Shown here piece by piece: positions 53,430 to 64,000 of a DNA stretch of 64,000 bases. Below the pieces are notes generated by a model. The model had not been told where the DNA came from. It saw nothing but the letters and a program-made list of their open reading frames with translations, and did no database searches. Positions within the stretch are counted from its first letter, which is position 1. Every line of letters starts with the position of its first letter. Made by a program: the position numbers and the translations under genes. The DNA is from Undaria pinnatifida (lineage: Eukaryota > Sar > Phaeophyceae > Laminariales > Alariaceae), in assembly GCA_012845835.1 (NCBI GenBank), contig JABAKD010000004.1:12277022-12341021 (forward strand). The letters run 5' to 3'.

Positions 53430-54740
53430 TGCCGGTTTCACTCCCAAAGCTCTCCTTCAGAGATCTGTTCATTGAACAAATTGACGACGTTCGGTGGCCG
53501 GCCTCGCTCTTGTCGTTGTTACTCGGGCAACACTCAAACCGCTCGATCGCTGGAGAAACCTGAGCGGTTTCCCTGAAGGAGGTGTAATCGAAGAGATTTT
53601 TCATCAACCGCATGATAAAGTGTGTTGGTCGACATCACTGACATGTGTAACGACGGGTGAAAGCTTTGATCAACCCATCCACGAAGTGGTGTGGTCGGCC
53701 TCACTGCAAGAGCTATATATGGGACTTGACTTTGATCGGGCCATCGACGAAGTAGTTTGGCTAGCTTTCTTGCAAGTGCTATCATTTGGGTATCGGTTTG
53801 ATCGACCATTCAATCAGGTCGCTTGGACGGCCTGCGTACAGGTGGTGCCGTTATGGTTAGGTTTGGTTAGCCCGTTGAACACGTGGAGGGACCTTGTTGC
53901 CTCCAAATACTATCGTTCGGGTATCGCTTCATAGAACATGTGGCTCACGTAGCGTGGCCACCCACCCTGCGAAAACTGTCTTCCAGAGAGTTTTTAAGCA
54001 TCCCGGATGTGGAGTGGAGTGGCCATCATAATTGCAGTCTCTGTTGTTTTGAGGTGTGCCCTCGTGGATGGAGAGATGATAACCAAGCGCTGGAGTGACG
54101 TGGTCGTCCCCCCTGCGACGAACGTGTGACATCTTCGACGAACCAACTGGTTCAGCGGGGTGGCCGACTCAACCAATCACCGAAGCGGCCTGGCAGGAGT
54201 GGTTTTTTGCAAGAGCTATCGTTCGGAAGAGCTAACCATCAGCCAACCGGCGAAGTGGTCTGGCCATCCTCCCTGCGATCGTTCGACGATCGTTACAATC
54301 GCCCTACCGCTGCATAGGCGTGGCTGGTCTTGCTCGAGGAGATCAGGTTTGGGTGTTTGTTTGATCAACCCATCACGGGACTAGCTGGGCCTGCTTCCCT
54401 GAATAAGCTGTCGGTCGAAAGCCGGTCAGCAACATTCTCCCGGTCAGGGTTTGACCAACCCATCGAGGGAGCGGTCCTACAGGCCTTCCTGGAAGAGGTT
54501 TTTTCGGGGGAGCCTTTTGTCAACCCATCGCTCGAGTGGAGCGGCCGGCCCGCTTGAAGAGATTGTCGCTCGGGAACTACTTCAATAAGCGAACCCATGA
54601 AACGGTGTGGCCCGCCAGTCTGCAAGAGCTATCGTTTGGCCGCAGTTTTTTTCCAACTGCTTTTGGGGGTGGAATGGCCTGCCTCGCTGCGAAAGCTCTC
54701 GTTCAGTTTACTTTGGATACATCTAGCCTCGAAACTAATC
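53430..54740 (+). pseudogene. Decayed FNIP/leucine-rich-type repeat gene
   Basis: The plus strand carries about 18-19 units of about 69 bases whose best-preserved form is F(D/N)QPI.EVVWPASLQELSFG, the wording of FNIP-type repeats (a 22-23 residue leucine-rich-like unit, probably a binding scaffold). Clear units include FDQPIHEVVWSASLQEL, FDRAIDEVVWLAFLQVLSFG and HETVWPASLQELSFGRSF. The array changes frame at several places and has in-frame stops (for example near 53932 and 54096), so no frame spans it. No start region or second domain is identified. It may be a whole decayed gene or a shed fragment of one. Confidence 0.8.
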
Positions 54741-54789
54741 TGCTAGAAAACCTTGAACTTCTGGTATGCCAAGGGGAACGAACAATCTG

Positions 54790-57500
54790 ATCGATTTTGT
54801 GTCGGACGATATTTCGGTCTCGTCGTTGCCGTTGATCGTGCGTCGGAGATTGATGCCACTACTGTATACAGCCGTATTCTACCGTAGCACGTTTGGGGCA
54901 ACCTATTACTGATGGGGCTGCGAGACTGATGGGGCTGAAGGACTGATGGGGTTGAAGTGCCCACTCTCGTTGGAATGCCTTTTTTGTCCTTCGGCGTCAT
55001 TGGTTGATTCATTCATTCATTTCTAGGCCATGGGATTGTGCATTCGGTTGCCTTCTCGTTTTAGCTCAGCGTCTTAATTTGGGTGGGATATACGCCTCCT
55101 TGGCTGGAAGGCCCTAGCAAACGTAGCTGAAAGCGTACCATATAGCAAACGTCCGCACTTGTTGTTCTTGCTTGGTGCTCCCCTTTCTGTAAGTGGGTCA
55201 CGAGCCGACATCCCCCTCAACCCGGGCGACCTTTCACGCAAAATACCGTAGGAAAGATGACCATTTGTTCGGGGCAGGTTGTCGACCTGAAACATGAACA
55301 CAGTACGTTATCGTTGTACAGTGCAGAGGTCTCTGTATAGTCTACCTCTATAGTGCCGGTTGAGTAGTGGCGGTTGCCCGCTATGGTGCTGTGAAGTCGT
55401 TTGCCACATGTGAAAAAACCAGTATTAATAGTGTGAGTATATATAGTGGTGTCGGTTGCCGCCATAGTGCCGGTGTTTCCGGCTGGCGCGTGCGGGCCTT
55501 AAACACTGTATGTGAAAACTAGCTTCGCTGAAGCAGCCACGCACACCACGAGGTGAAGAAGAGGTTGGGCTGGAACCGTGATTGTTGTATCGTTGGCAGT
55601 GGACGCCCTAGGTATGGCGTAGCTGTTCACGTCCTGCGTCCCTCACCGAGTCAGAGGAGACGTTTGCATATCCGTGATGTATGGCATTCTAACCCCTGGA
55701 TAGTGCATGTGCCACCCTTGCGAGGCAGCACAATTTTTCAATGTGTTACAAACGTGGTCCTCGGTGCGTTTCGATAACACCACTGCAGGCCTCTGCATCT
55801 GTTGCCTGGATAGACGTACGGGCAAGGGGCGGGGAGGGGGTAGGGAATTGTCGTCGGTGAGCTACAGTATGTTAGTCTCCCTCGAACGTAGATGTTCATG
55901 AACGTTTCGAACTCCAGCAGTATGAACAAATTTAATTTCATCACGCTCCACATACTATCGGTAACGCCTGTCAGAAGTGTCTTGACACATTTCACTACGG
56001 ACGACTTGACCTCCCCTATCCCCGGCGTCCATACTTCTCGGGAGGAACAGCATCAGTCCTATTTCCCTATCTACGCTCTATCGATACGTACAAAGGTGTT
56101 ATTTTAGGCGATATGATATGCATACACGTGTATAGGGTATGATCGTCGTCTTCTTCGATCGAGGAAGTTGATCAATTATGTAAAACCCACATCGTATGGT
56201 TATAGACTATACCAGATACATACTTGAGTGTCACGTTTGGAGGCTTCGCAGCCTCGAAGGGTGTTGCAGTACGAGCTGGGCCAGCCAAGAAACGAACCAT
56301 TTTCCCGATAGATACGACGTGGCTATACCACCACCGTTGTTACGAGTTAGGACTTGATAATTCAAACCGCTGACCCTGACACATTACACAAGCACACCAA
56401 GAATGATATGAACTCTAACCTTTTTTTTTTTCCGACTCGATCTCGACGAGAGATAATATGCTTAAGACACGCATGCTACGATAGAGGTGCACCATTGTTT
56501 TTTCTAATACTACTCCTCGATTTGGGAGCGTAAGACCTCTCCTTCTCCCAAAACCTTCTTGGGGAGAAAAACAAATCTGTTAACTAACTAACTAACTAAC
56601 TATCTAACTAACTAACTAAGGCATGAGACAATCCCATGGCCTAGACACGCAACGAGAACAATGCAAAATAATGCAAAAAAAAAGTACTCAGTATGTTTCT
56701 GCCGATTTAGGGTCTATCCAGACATGATGAGAGAGAGCCCTGTCACCCAGAAAACATTTCAGAAGAAAAAAAAGTGCTGCCTCTATCGTAGCAAGCATGC
56801 GCCGAATAAGATTATCAAACCGACAACTTTTCCGCACTAAAATCACAAAAAAAAATCGTCGTACCCGATCAAGATGAAATTTGGTGTATTAATAGACAAT
56901 CATGCAATGTAATGCTCAACACTCTTGAAGAACATCGACATAAATTTCACTGTCCAAATGGCCATTCATTAAGGTATATTAACAAGAATCGATTCCAGAT
57001 AATAAGTCAAGTGTTTTCGACAAAAATGAAGAAAACGGCATTTCTGCGATGCCCCGCTCAATACTACGGTTTTCGATCTGAAGTAGTAACCTCGTATTTG
57101 AACCACACGTACGTGCAAACAAACTGAAAGTCGCCCTTTTTTTCTTTCTCGTTGAAGACAATTTTTGGTCGCTTCTGAATTTATTTGGATCGTTATTTCG
57201 GTCAAATCTCTCAGACAATAAAAGTAAAAAGCTCAAAAAGGCCGGCTTTCAGTTTGTGCGTTGGCCCATGATCAACTTGGTGTTACAACATCACACTTAA
57301 ATCAGAAGAGCCCGAAACTAATCCTGCCGCAACACGGCCTTTTTCTTGCCACATATATTTTACATTTTTGGACAGGGGGAGGTATTAGACAACCACCCCC
57401 TCCCCAAACATCCACACTAAATCATGTACTTTTGGTAAACAATTTTTAGCTACGCTAATTCCAAGGTACACGAACTGGAGGCTTTCCTGGGCAAAATAAC
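54790..57500. other. No recognised gene
   Basis: Short frames only, with no family features. It contains a (TAAC)n microsatellite at 56577-56620 and scattered A-rich tracts. The frame at 55553-55777 and its antisense neighbour at 55738-55995 look like chance. Confidence 0.45.
56577..56620 (+). repeat. (TAAC)n tetranucleotide microsatellite
   Basis: Ten 'taac' units with one tatc variant. Confidence 0.95.
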
Positions 57501-57800
57501 GGGGCTGACTGATCCTACAATAGCCCCCCCCTAAACCGGCGACTTTCTTCAACGAACGTTTGATCATCATGGCTGCTCCACTCGAGAAATGATGCTATGA
57601 GGAAAAAGTCTTCATGTATTGCCTTGGTTGCAAAGGACTATCGAACGATAACATCGAGGTGGCAGGGGTCATCGTATTTCCGGAGATATGACCGGTATCA
57701 TAGGAGCTGGTTTCAAAACCGGCGATTTCGTTAAAGAAACGGGTGTTAGGGGGAGATATCATGCCGTAGGACGACTGGCTGCAACGGAAAAACGCGGCGA
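57500..57800 (+). repeat. Dispersed repeat D1, copy 1
   Basis: Collinear with 60955-61240: 'cctacaatagcccccc', 'aacgaacgttt.at', 'atggctgctc.ac.cgag.aatgatgct', 'cttcatgtatt.ccttgg.tgcaaagg.ctatcgaacgat.acatcgaggtgg' and 'gcgatttcgtta.agaaa'. A peptide FMY.LGCKGLSNDDIEV can be read in both copies, hinting at an old coding sequence, but frames break soon after. Confidence 0.75.
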
Positions 57801-58089
57801 GACTCTTCCTTCCACCCCTGCCGACGAGCACACCCCGGCGCATAAGCGCACACAACCGACTTATAAGCTCTGCGGAGAGTGCAGCAACACGTCTTTCAAT
57901 CGGCGGGCTTGGCTGGACAGCCACTGCTGCAGTATAAGAAGATCCAAGGCCGTGGTGAAGATCACGCGCGGATTAGCCGATGCGGACAAATTTTCGAGGA
58001 CAGCTCGGCTGTCAACCTCAGGCTGGCACCGGCGTCAGCAGCCGGCGGCCGCAGCCGAAGAGGAAGTGGTCGGAGGAATAATCAATTGA
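57688..58089 (+). CDS. Hypothetical open frame with CxxC..H.C-type residues, low confidence
   Basis: An open frame of 133 codons overlaps the end of repeat D1. It contains LCGECSNTSFNRRAWLDSHCCS (split here as CGEC and a later HCC), which resembles a small zinc-binding segment, and ends with an Ala/Glu-rich tail. A second plus frame is open over 57879-58202. The overlap with a dispersed repeat suggests a transposon remnant. No family is recognised. Confidence 0.25.
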   Translation: MTGIIGAGFKTGDFVKETGVRGRYHAVGRLAATEKRGETLPSTPADEHTPAHKRTQPTYKLCGECSNTSFNRRAWLDSHCCSIRRSKAVVKITRGLADADKFSRTARLSTSGWHRRQQPAAAAEEEVVGGIIN

Positions 58090-58209
58090 AATTAAGTGTA
58101 GTGGTTCATCCAGGTCCATCTCGGGTGGTCATTTCAAGCTTCATACCAGCAGCTGGTACTTTTCAGATCGTTCAGACTATTCTGTTTTACTTGGACAAAT
58201 AACAGTAAC

Positions 58210-59850
58210 TAGTTGGTGTGTTTTACACGGTCGGTTCTCTGTGAGTACAAACCGGTAAGTGCAACGTCGACGTAGCGCAAAGCTGCGTAAGGAGGTCAGA
58301 GGAGGTGATGTTTGTTTGCGTCCTGGTGTCGGCTATATATGGTTTTGGTTCTGCTTGCGTTAGGACTTCCGTTCAGGTACGTTCTTGCGGGTCAAAACCA
58401 GGCCATACATAGCAACAAGGGCAAATTCGGCATTGCATTGGCATCGACTTGCATTGTTGACTGGCATTGATGATTGAAGTGCACGAAGTTCGGCAACTCA
58501 CTGTCTGCGATTATTACAAACTAGTCAGCTGATATTTTCATGTAAGCTCCAGCTCCACCACTTTCAGCTCATATACCTGCAAAAAAGACCACAGCCTTAT
58601 CTACGGACGGGTTCCCGTTGGCGCTAGCTAGCTGGCATCGCATAAAAAGCACACAATTGCATCGCGCTGAGTCACACGCCAGGCTGCACGTGGTGTACAT
58701 CAAAAAGTATTCAGGCATATTCTTGACCACAAACGATGTGAAACCGATTCAAAACAACCACATCGTCTTAGCTGTACTATACGAAGACCACAAGCGCTCG
58801 TGCAAAGTAACGTTAAAAGCTTGCCAACGCCTGTCAAGAAAAGGGTTTTCAGCGAAAATATATCGAGCGCCCCCCCCCCCCCTCCCCCCCCGCCCCGGCC
58901 TCCCAGCGGGGGGAAGTGGTGTTCAGGGATTCTTTTTTGGGGCCCCCTCGCGCGTAAATACGTAACATGAGTGAGGCATGGCCAATGCACCTCTCTGGCA
59001 GTTACTTGGCTGGTCGAGCCTGTTGTGAAACAATACTTCCGATTCAGAACGCCACAGAGGGAAGCTGGAGTAAAGATGAGTCGTTGAGTGGATGGTGAAC
59101 GCCTGCCTACACACACGCTGGCGGTTGATACGACTTCGTTTGTCGCTTGTTGCCGATTGGCCGCGGCTCATGGTGCCCAGATCACGAATAATCTGCACCA
59201 CCTACCGCACGGGACGATCCGAACAACCCGAGGCTCGTGATCTGCGTTCGTCGTATCGCGGCCACAGGAGGAGAGATATGCGCCCCTCACAGTATCAAAG
59301 CCGCCAAATAGCAGGTATACCAGTGAGGGTCGCGGCTGACGGACGGGCTGTGTGGGGATACGGTCTGGCTGCAAGAGGAATGGTCCGTGCGTCACGCGGG
59401 GAATCTTACTTGATACTATTCCTCAACAGCAACTTCGTACTTGAGCTAAATTACAAGGTTCAATTGTATTGTTCTTGGAATATATCTAGACTAGTACTTT
59501 ACCAGATGAATCTTCGGGCCTCTCGTGTTTTCAACATCATTTTCTTGAAAAGGTATCTTTGTGAGTGTATACCTAGGCCGCGAGCGGAATGCCCCTTCGG
59601 ATCCTTACTACCATAGCGGTAGCGTGTATAGAGCGTGTAAACTACTTTTAAGCACAACAGGTTTTTGACTGCCAGGGGAACTACGCAACATGGTTGTAAT
59701 CTTGTTTACCAGCAATCGTGTACGAGGACACTACGGTATTAATGAGCGACTATTTGACAATTTTACATGACAATTTATTCGTCACTCGTCCCATGCTAGG
59801 GGTGAAGCAGATTCTAAGAATTTTCTGAGCTCCTAACAAGAGGAGTTCAA
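58210..59850. other. No recognised gene
   Basis: The longest frame (59092-59616, plus) has no recognisable motif. A poly-C tract lies at 58870-58890. I see nothing further. Confidence 0.45.
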
Positions 59851-59859
59851 TATACACCA

Positions 59860-59872
59860 TCCATCATCATCC

Positions 59873-59904
<32 letters not shown>

Positions 59905-59937
59905 CACCGTCCATCATCATCATCATCCATCATCATC
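59860..59937 (+). repeat. (ATC)n microsatellite
   Basis: 'catcatcat' with ccg and acc interruptions. Confidence 0.95.
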
Positions 59938-60151
59938 CGGAACGTGACTTCGAGGAAATTCGTGCGCGCACCCCGACGAACTATGCGCTACACTGTAGGA
60001 CTGTAGGACTGGAGGACTAGGACTCCAAAAGAAAAAACCGATAGTCCTCGTAAACTTATCATGCTAACCGATAGTCGTACAATGGTTGTGGAGCTCAACC
60101 GGTCTGAAACGTTCGGCCCAAAAAACGTCCAACCCCTACCGGGGTATGAGT

Positions 60152-60872
60152 CTCGTTCGATAAACTCTCGTTCGATATACTCTCGTTTGATATACTTTCG
60201 TTCGATATACTCGCTCGTTCGATACACTCTCGTTCGATATACTCTCGTTCGATATACTCTCGTTCGATATACTTTCGTTCGATATACTCGCTCGTTCGAT
60301 ATACTCGCTCGTTCGATACACTCTCGTTCGATATATATACTCTCGTTCGATATACTCTCGTTCGATATACTCTCGCTCGATATATATACTCTCGTTCGAT
60401 ATAATCTCGTTCGATATACTCTCGTTCGATATACTCTCGTTCGATATATATACTCTCGTTCGATATACTCTCGTTCGATATACTCTCGTTCGATATACTC
60501 TCGTTCGATATACTCTCGTTCGATATATATACTCTCGTTCGATATACTCTCGTTCGACATACTCTCGTTCGATATACTCTCGTTCGACATACTCTCGTTC
60601 GATATACTCTCGTTCGATATACTCTCGTTCGATATATATACTCTCGTTCGATATACTCTCGTTCGATATACTCTCGTTCGATATATATACTCTCGTTCGA
60701 TATACTCTCGTTCGATATACTCGTTCGTTCGATACACTCTTGTTCGATATATATACTCTCGTTCGATATACTCTCACGTTCGATATACTCGTTCGTTCGA
60801 TACACTCTCGCTCGATACACTCTCGTTCGATATACTCTCACGTTCGATATACTCTTGTTCGATATACTCTTG
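60152..60872 (+). repeat. 15-bp satellite (gatatactctcgttc)n
   Basis: About 46 units with tata insertions (gatatatatactctcgttc, 19-20 bases) and gctcgttc variants. Several frames on both strands are open (REYIE, SNESI, RYTLV) and none has protein character. Confidence 0.97.
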
Positions 60873-60954
60873 TAGTTCTAAATAGTATATACCTACCTAG
60901 GCCATGACCACTCATCGTTGTGCACTGGGCTTGAGAAGTACAGCACCTTAGCGA

Positions 60955-61240
60955 AGAGTGATTCTACGATAGCCCCCCCCCCCCACACACACACCAGAGT
61001 TCTTGTTTAACGAACGTTTCATGGCTGCTCGACACGAGGAATGATGCTGTGGACAACATATCTTCATGTATTTCCTTGGCTGCAAAGGGCTATCGAACGA
61101 TGACATCGAGGTGGTGGCGGTGGCAAGGTGCACCGTATTTCAGGGGATACGGCCTGAACCTGCTTTAGAAACAAACCTGCGATTTCGTTATAGAAAGTTG
61201 GGGCGGCTATCGTAAAATGATCCCGAAACTTCACATGGTG
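60955..61240 (+). repeat. Dispersed repeat D1, copy 2
   Basis: Second copy of the element described at 57500-57800, in the same orientation. A poly-C/(CA) stretch lies at its left end. Confidence 0.75.
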
Positions 61241-61299
61241 GCCAGCGTATCGGCCTGATTGGCAACGTTTCGCAGCGTCCGTGTTGCCGATGATATTCA

Positions 61300-62226
61300 A
61301 CATAATATCATTACACTTTCCAAGACTCCCTTCCTGACGTTCCCTTGAGTATACACCAGGTAACCGCCAATACTACAGCGTGTACCGTGGCTTCAGCAAT
61401 AATAGCAATCATCGCACCGACACGAGGATCTAAAGCACGGCCAAAAATACGACGACCAGCCCCATCTCGGTTTTGCTCGGTTTTGCTCGGTTCCCCAGAT
61501 TGATGCACGCCCGATAAGGGGGCCGTAGCCCGTGGCATGACCCGACGGGTCTGCCCGGCGGGGGTTGCCACGGTGCTGTGAGGCGCTTTCGCTTAGCGCG
61601 GTGAGATTTAGGAACCCCGTAAACAGGATTCACCCCCCAGCATGAATTACCCCACCCTCTTCGGAGGGGCCCTCATCGAGGCAATGCCGAGGCTGCGCCC
61701 CGTCGAGCTCCAATCTCGACGCTCTCCGGCAGTTCACCACTTCGCCCGGTGAAACGCGGTTGAGTAGCTCTAGCATCGGAGTCATCCCACGGAACTAACG
61801 GTAGGGGTTGAACGTTGCGGGTCATATGGCCTTTCTGACGTTGTTACGTTGCTACCTTGTTACGTTGTTGGGTTGTTTTCAAGTTGTCGTTACCGTCTGA
61901 GTTCCTCAATGGTTTAGCAGTATCGGTTAGTACACAGTATGATAATCTTAGTACTAATACATTTTTTTTTGGACTGGCGCAGAGAACTGTCGGTCGGGTT
62001 GCCCGACCGAATGTCTTCGAAGTGATATTTGTTTGGGGTGATGATGGCTGATGGTTGATTGATGATGGATGATGGATGATGATATTGAGCAACTCACGTT
62101 AGGAGCTCACAAAATTCTGATGCACCCCAAGCGGTGGAAGATTCATCGTCTAAGCTATCGTTCCTGTGCTAGGTGTGTGCAGTAGCCGCAACAGTGACAG
62201 GCACACCCCGCGCTAACCCCGTCGTG
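61300..62226. other. GC-rich then AT-rich stretch without a recognised gene
   Basis: The part at 61480-61640 is GC-rich with a duplicated 'ggttttgctc' word and overlapping minus frames, perhaps part of a retroelement tail; this is a guess. 61850-62080 is A/T-rich with no features. Confidence 0.4.
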
Positions 62227-63110
62227 CTATAGTCGTCCAACGGATGCCAGTTGCGGACGTTTGAGCATGCCGTTTTTAGTACGCACCGCGCAGTAAACTG
62301 GCGTCCTGACGCTCTCGATAATATAGCTCGCACGTATCATGCAGGAGTCATGCAAGAAGCGCTTACTGCACACGTTCATCATGCCGTCCTTAGCCTGTTT
62401 CCTGCTGTGCAACGGTGTTTTGCTGCCCTCGTTGTTAAAGATCGGGTGCATCATGCAGGAGTCATGTGCGAATAGCGGTTGTGGCGGATATCCACGATGA
62501 ATTCCAAGGCATGCTGCTTGCAGTACGCCATGGTTGTTTTCTACCCGGAAATTTTTGTACGCATGTCGAATGCAGAAGTCGTGTGAGCAACATTCGATGT
62601 GGTGGACGTTCATCATCCCTTCTTCGGCATGATACCGGCTGTGAACCTGCGTCTTGAAACCCTTAAAGTTGTAGGTCGGTCGCCTGGAGCAGTCAGTCGT
62701 CATGGCCCGGGAGAAACGCTTGGTGCGGACGTTTAGCATGCCGTCCTCAGCATGTTGCTTGCAGTACGCCGCTTTCTTGCTGCCGTCGAGATTTCTACTG
62801 CTTGAAGTACTTCGCCGCCTTGCTACCCTCGGTTTTTTGTTTTCCGACGGCTAGTTCGAGAAGGCGTCATGTGAGCAATTCGCGTTGCGGATGTTGACCA
62901 TTCTTTCCTCAGCATGTTGCTTGCAGTATACCGGGGTCTTGTTGCTCTCGATATTAAAACGCAGGGGTCAACCAGTCGCGATGCGAGCAACGTTTGCCGT
63001 ACACGTACACCATACCGCCCTCGGTATCTTGCTTGCAGAATGCCACCGTCTTGCTGCCTTTCAGGCTAAGCTCGGGGTGACTTGGCACTGTTGGTAGCGG
63101 CAGCGCCTCG
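62227..63110 (-). pseudogene. Degenerate EsV-1-7 repeat (Cys/His) gene
   Basis: On the minus strand seven to eight units recur about every 114-120 bases (seen as the plus-strand word 'ttgcttgcagtacgcc' and variants at 62392, 62518, 62757, 62920 and 63033). This agrees with the 38-residue EsV-1-7 unit C-x4-C-x16-C-x2-H-x12. Recognisable pieces are YCKQHAEERMVNIR, KRCSHRD, CSHDFC, HDSCM..P.FN.EGSKT and GMMNV. Many cysteines are replaced, one unit has a one-base frame change near 62957, and a stop follows near 62850, so it is a pseudogene or an assembly of broken exons. The family is known from brown algae and their large DNA viruses and acts in development in at least one case (IMM of Ectocarpus); no function can be claimed here. 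Confidence 0.75.
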
Positions 63111-63399
63111 TTTTGGGTACGAGATGACGAGGTAGGAAAACGAAGTACCCCAAGCGGCCAACGAAGGAAAACGAGTGCAGCTCGAACTCTCTGGGCCGGC
63201 GCACGCACAACTACCAGCCGTTGGCCAGGAACCGGCATTGACAACGAAAATATTGGTTTCACAAAGTGAATTGTCGTCATACTGAGTCTCGTAGTTTCTT
63301 GTCCTACGCCTCAGCGTCGCCGATGGATGGTCTCGGCGGTGATCTCGTAGTGAGCCGTAACTTATTTATTTCAAAGGTCCATTTCGCTGTTTCGAGCAC

Positions 63400-63640
63400 A
63401 CCCGAGTTTTTACTCGTACTCGTAAAGACTTTTCTTCTGACATTGACTCAAACGGAAAGCTCGAGAGCGCGAGTTAGCAAAATTTCATGAGAATTCGACG
63501 AGCGTTAGAAATGCTGAACCCTTTGCGCGACGATAACGAAGGCACACCGGGGAGTGGACACGGAACGACCCGTTTGATCACGGCTTATCCAGGACCTGGG
63601 AAGTAAAAGTGATTGAAGAAATAAAATAACGACAGTGCCT
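63400..63640 (+). mobile_element. SINE family S2, body copy
   Basis: 'gagagcgcgagttagcaaaatttcatga.aattcgacgag' and 'aatgctgaaccctttgcgcgacgataacgaaggcac' followed by 'cacggcttatccag' correspond to 31040-31200. The tRNA-like head is not recognisable. It lies next to the EsV-1-7 pseudogene. Confidence 0.75.
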
Positions 63641-64000
63641 ACTGTAGGGGGGTCATTTCTAGGGCTAGGCTTAGGGTTGACCCTATTTTCAGTGGCTTGG
63701 TCACTCGCGCGAGTGTCCCCCCTATTATTTTGCCGTCTTACGCTTTCGTGCTGTTTTGCCGTTGGGGTAGATACGCCGCGCCAACAAAATACCTAGAACG
63801 TCTTGTCTTCATTGAGGTACAGAGTCACTCGGGCGAGTGGCTCAAACTCAGTAGTGAAAGAGGGGCTATCACCGCTTTGCTCCTGTGCTTGGTAGACTTC
63901 ATCCTTCGCAAGGACGCGCGGAATACGGTGTGTCCCGAGGTGTGCTTGGAGAATGTTTGGCAGCAAGATAGACGCTACGTAAATATTGGAATCTTTTTGG
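63641..64000. other. Right edge, no recognised gene
   Basis: It contains two 'gtcactcg.gcgagtg' palindromic phrases (63700 and 63823) and a 'tagggctaggcttagggt' telomere-like fragment. No exon is seen before the window ends. Confidence 0.4.

Noticed and set aside
59988..60885. Arg/Glu/Tyr-rich repeat open frames of about 250 codons
   Set aside because: 15-bp satellite artefact, open on both strands.
1..64000. CRISPR arrays or bacterial operons
   Set aside because: All tandem repeats are head-to-tail satellites without unique spacers, and the genes are intron-containing eukaryotic ones.

Overview
This window is nuclear DNA from an intron-rich eukaryote, most likely a stramenopile alga close to the brown algae. 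The evidence is: conserved proteins split into many short exons with GT-AG (once GC-AG) introns; a degenerate array of the EsV-1-7 Cys/His repeat (62227-63110), a family best known from brown algae; an FNIP-type repeat pseudogene; an interstitial TTAGGG-type telomeric tract; and tRNA-derived SINEs. Nothing looks bacterial, organellar or viral-genomic. The taxonomic call is an inference.

Layout. 1-8.4 kb: minus strand, five internal exons of the exon-junction-complex helicase eIF4A3, with introns full of tandem repeats; its C-terminal exons lie left of the window and its first exon was not found. 8.4-14.2 kb: no gene recognised, only microsatellites and dispersed repeats. 14.2-16.2 kb: a Gly-rich/Cys-rich reading frame and the last two exons of an unrecognised charged protein, plus strand. 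17.7-48.9 kb: one plus-strand gene of about 31 kb for a membrane-anchored CocE/NonD (S15-type) alpha/beta hydrolase. I could place 19 exons whose phases all agree (about 1355 codons, exon 2 start uncertain). The Ser/Asp/His triad is complete, and three long low-complexity exons interrupt the conserved core. 49-64 kb: a possible small gene, a tRNA-derived SINE, a long perfect-looking foldback, an FNIP-repeat pseudogene, a dispersed repeat pair, a 15-bp satellite, and an EsV-1-7 pseudogene.

The most striking thing is a recurring architecture. At least ten exons of the two large genes are accompanied in the adjacent intron by decayed tandem copies of the exon's own edge: exon 5' end plus acceptor upstream, or exon 3' end plus donor downstream, with periods of about 80-200 bp. 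In several cases (hydrolase exons 4, 8 and 15; eIF4A3 exon 4) much of an intron is such an array. In hydrolase exon 1 an in-frame 84-bp tandem duplication lies inside the coding sequence. This suggests that introns here grew, or arose, by repeated tandem duplication across splice sites. Short-period satellites, many with unit lengths that are multiples of 5 bp (5, 10, 15), fill much of the rest and produce long but meaningless open frames.

The two confident genes are unrelated in function (mRNA processing; a membrane-tethered hydrolase) and show no operon-like logic. What they share is the mode of intron growth.
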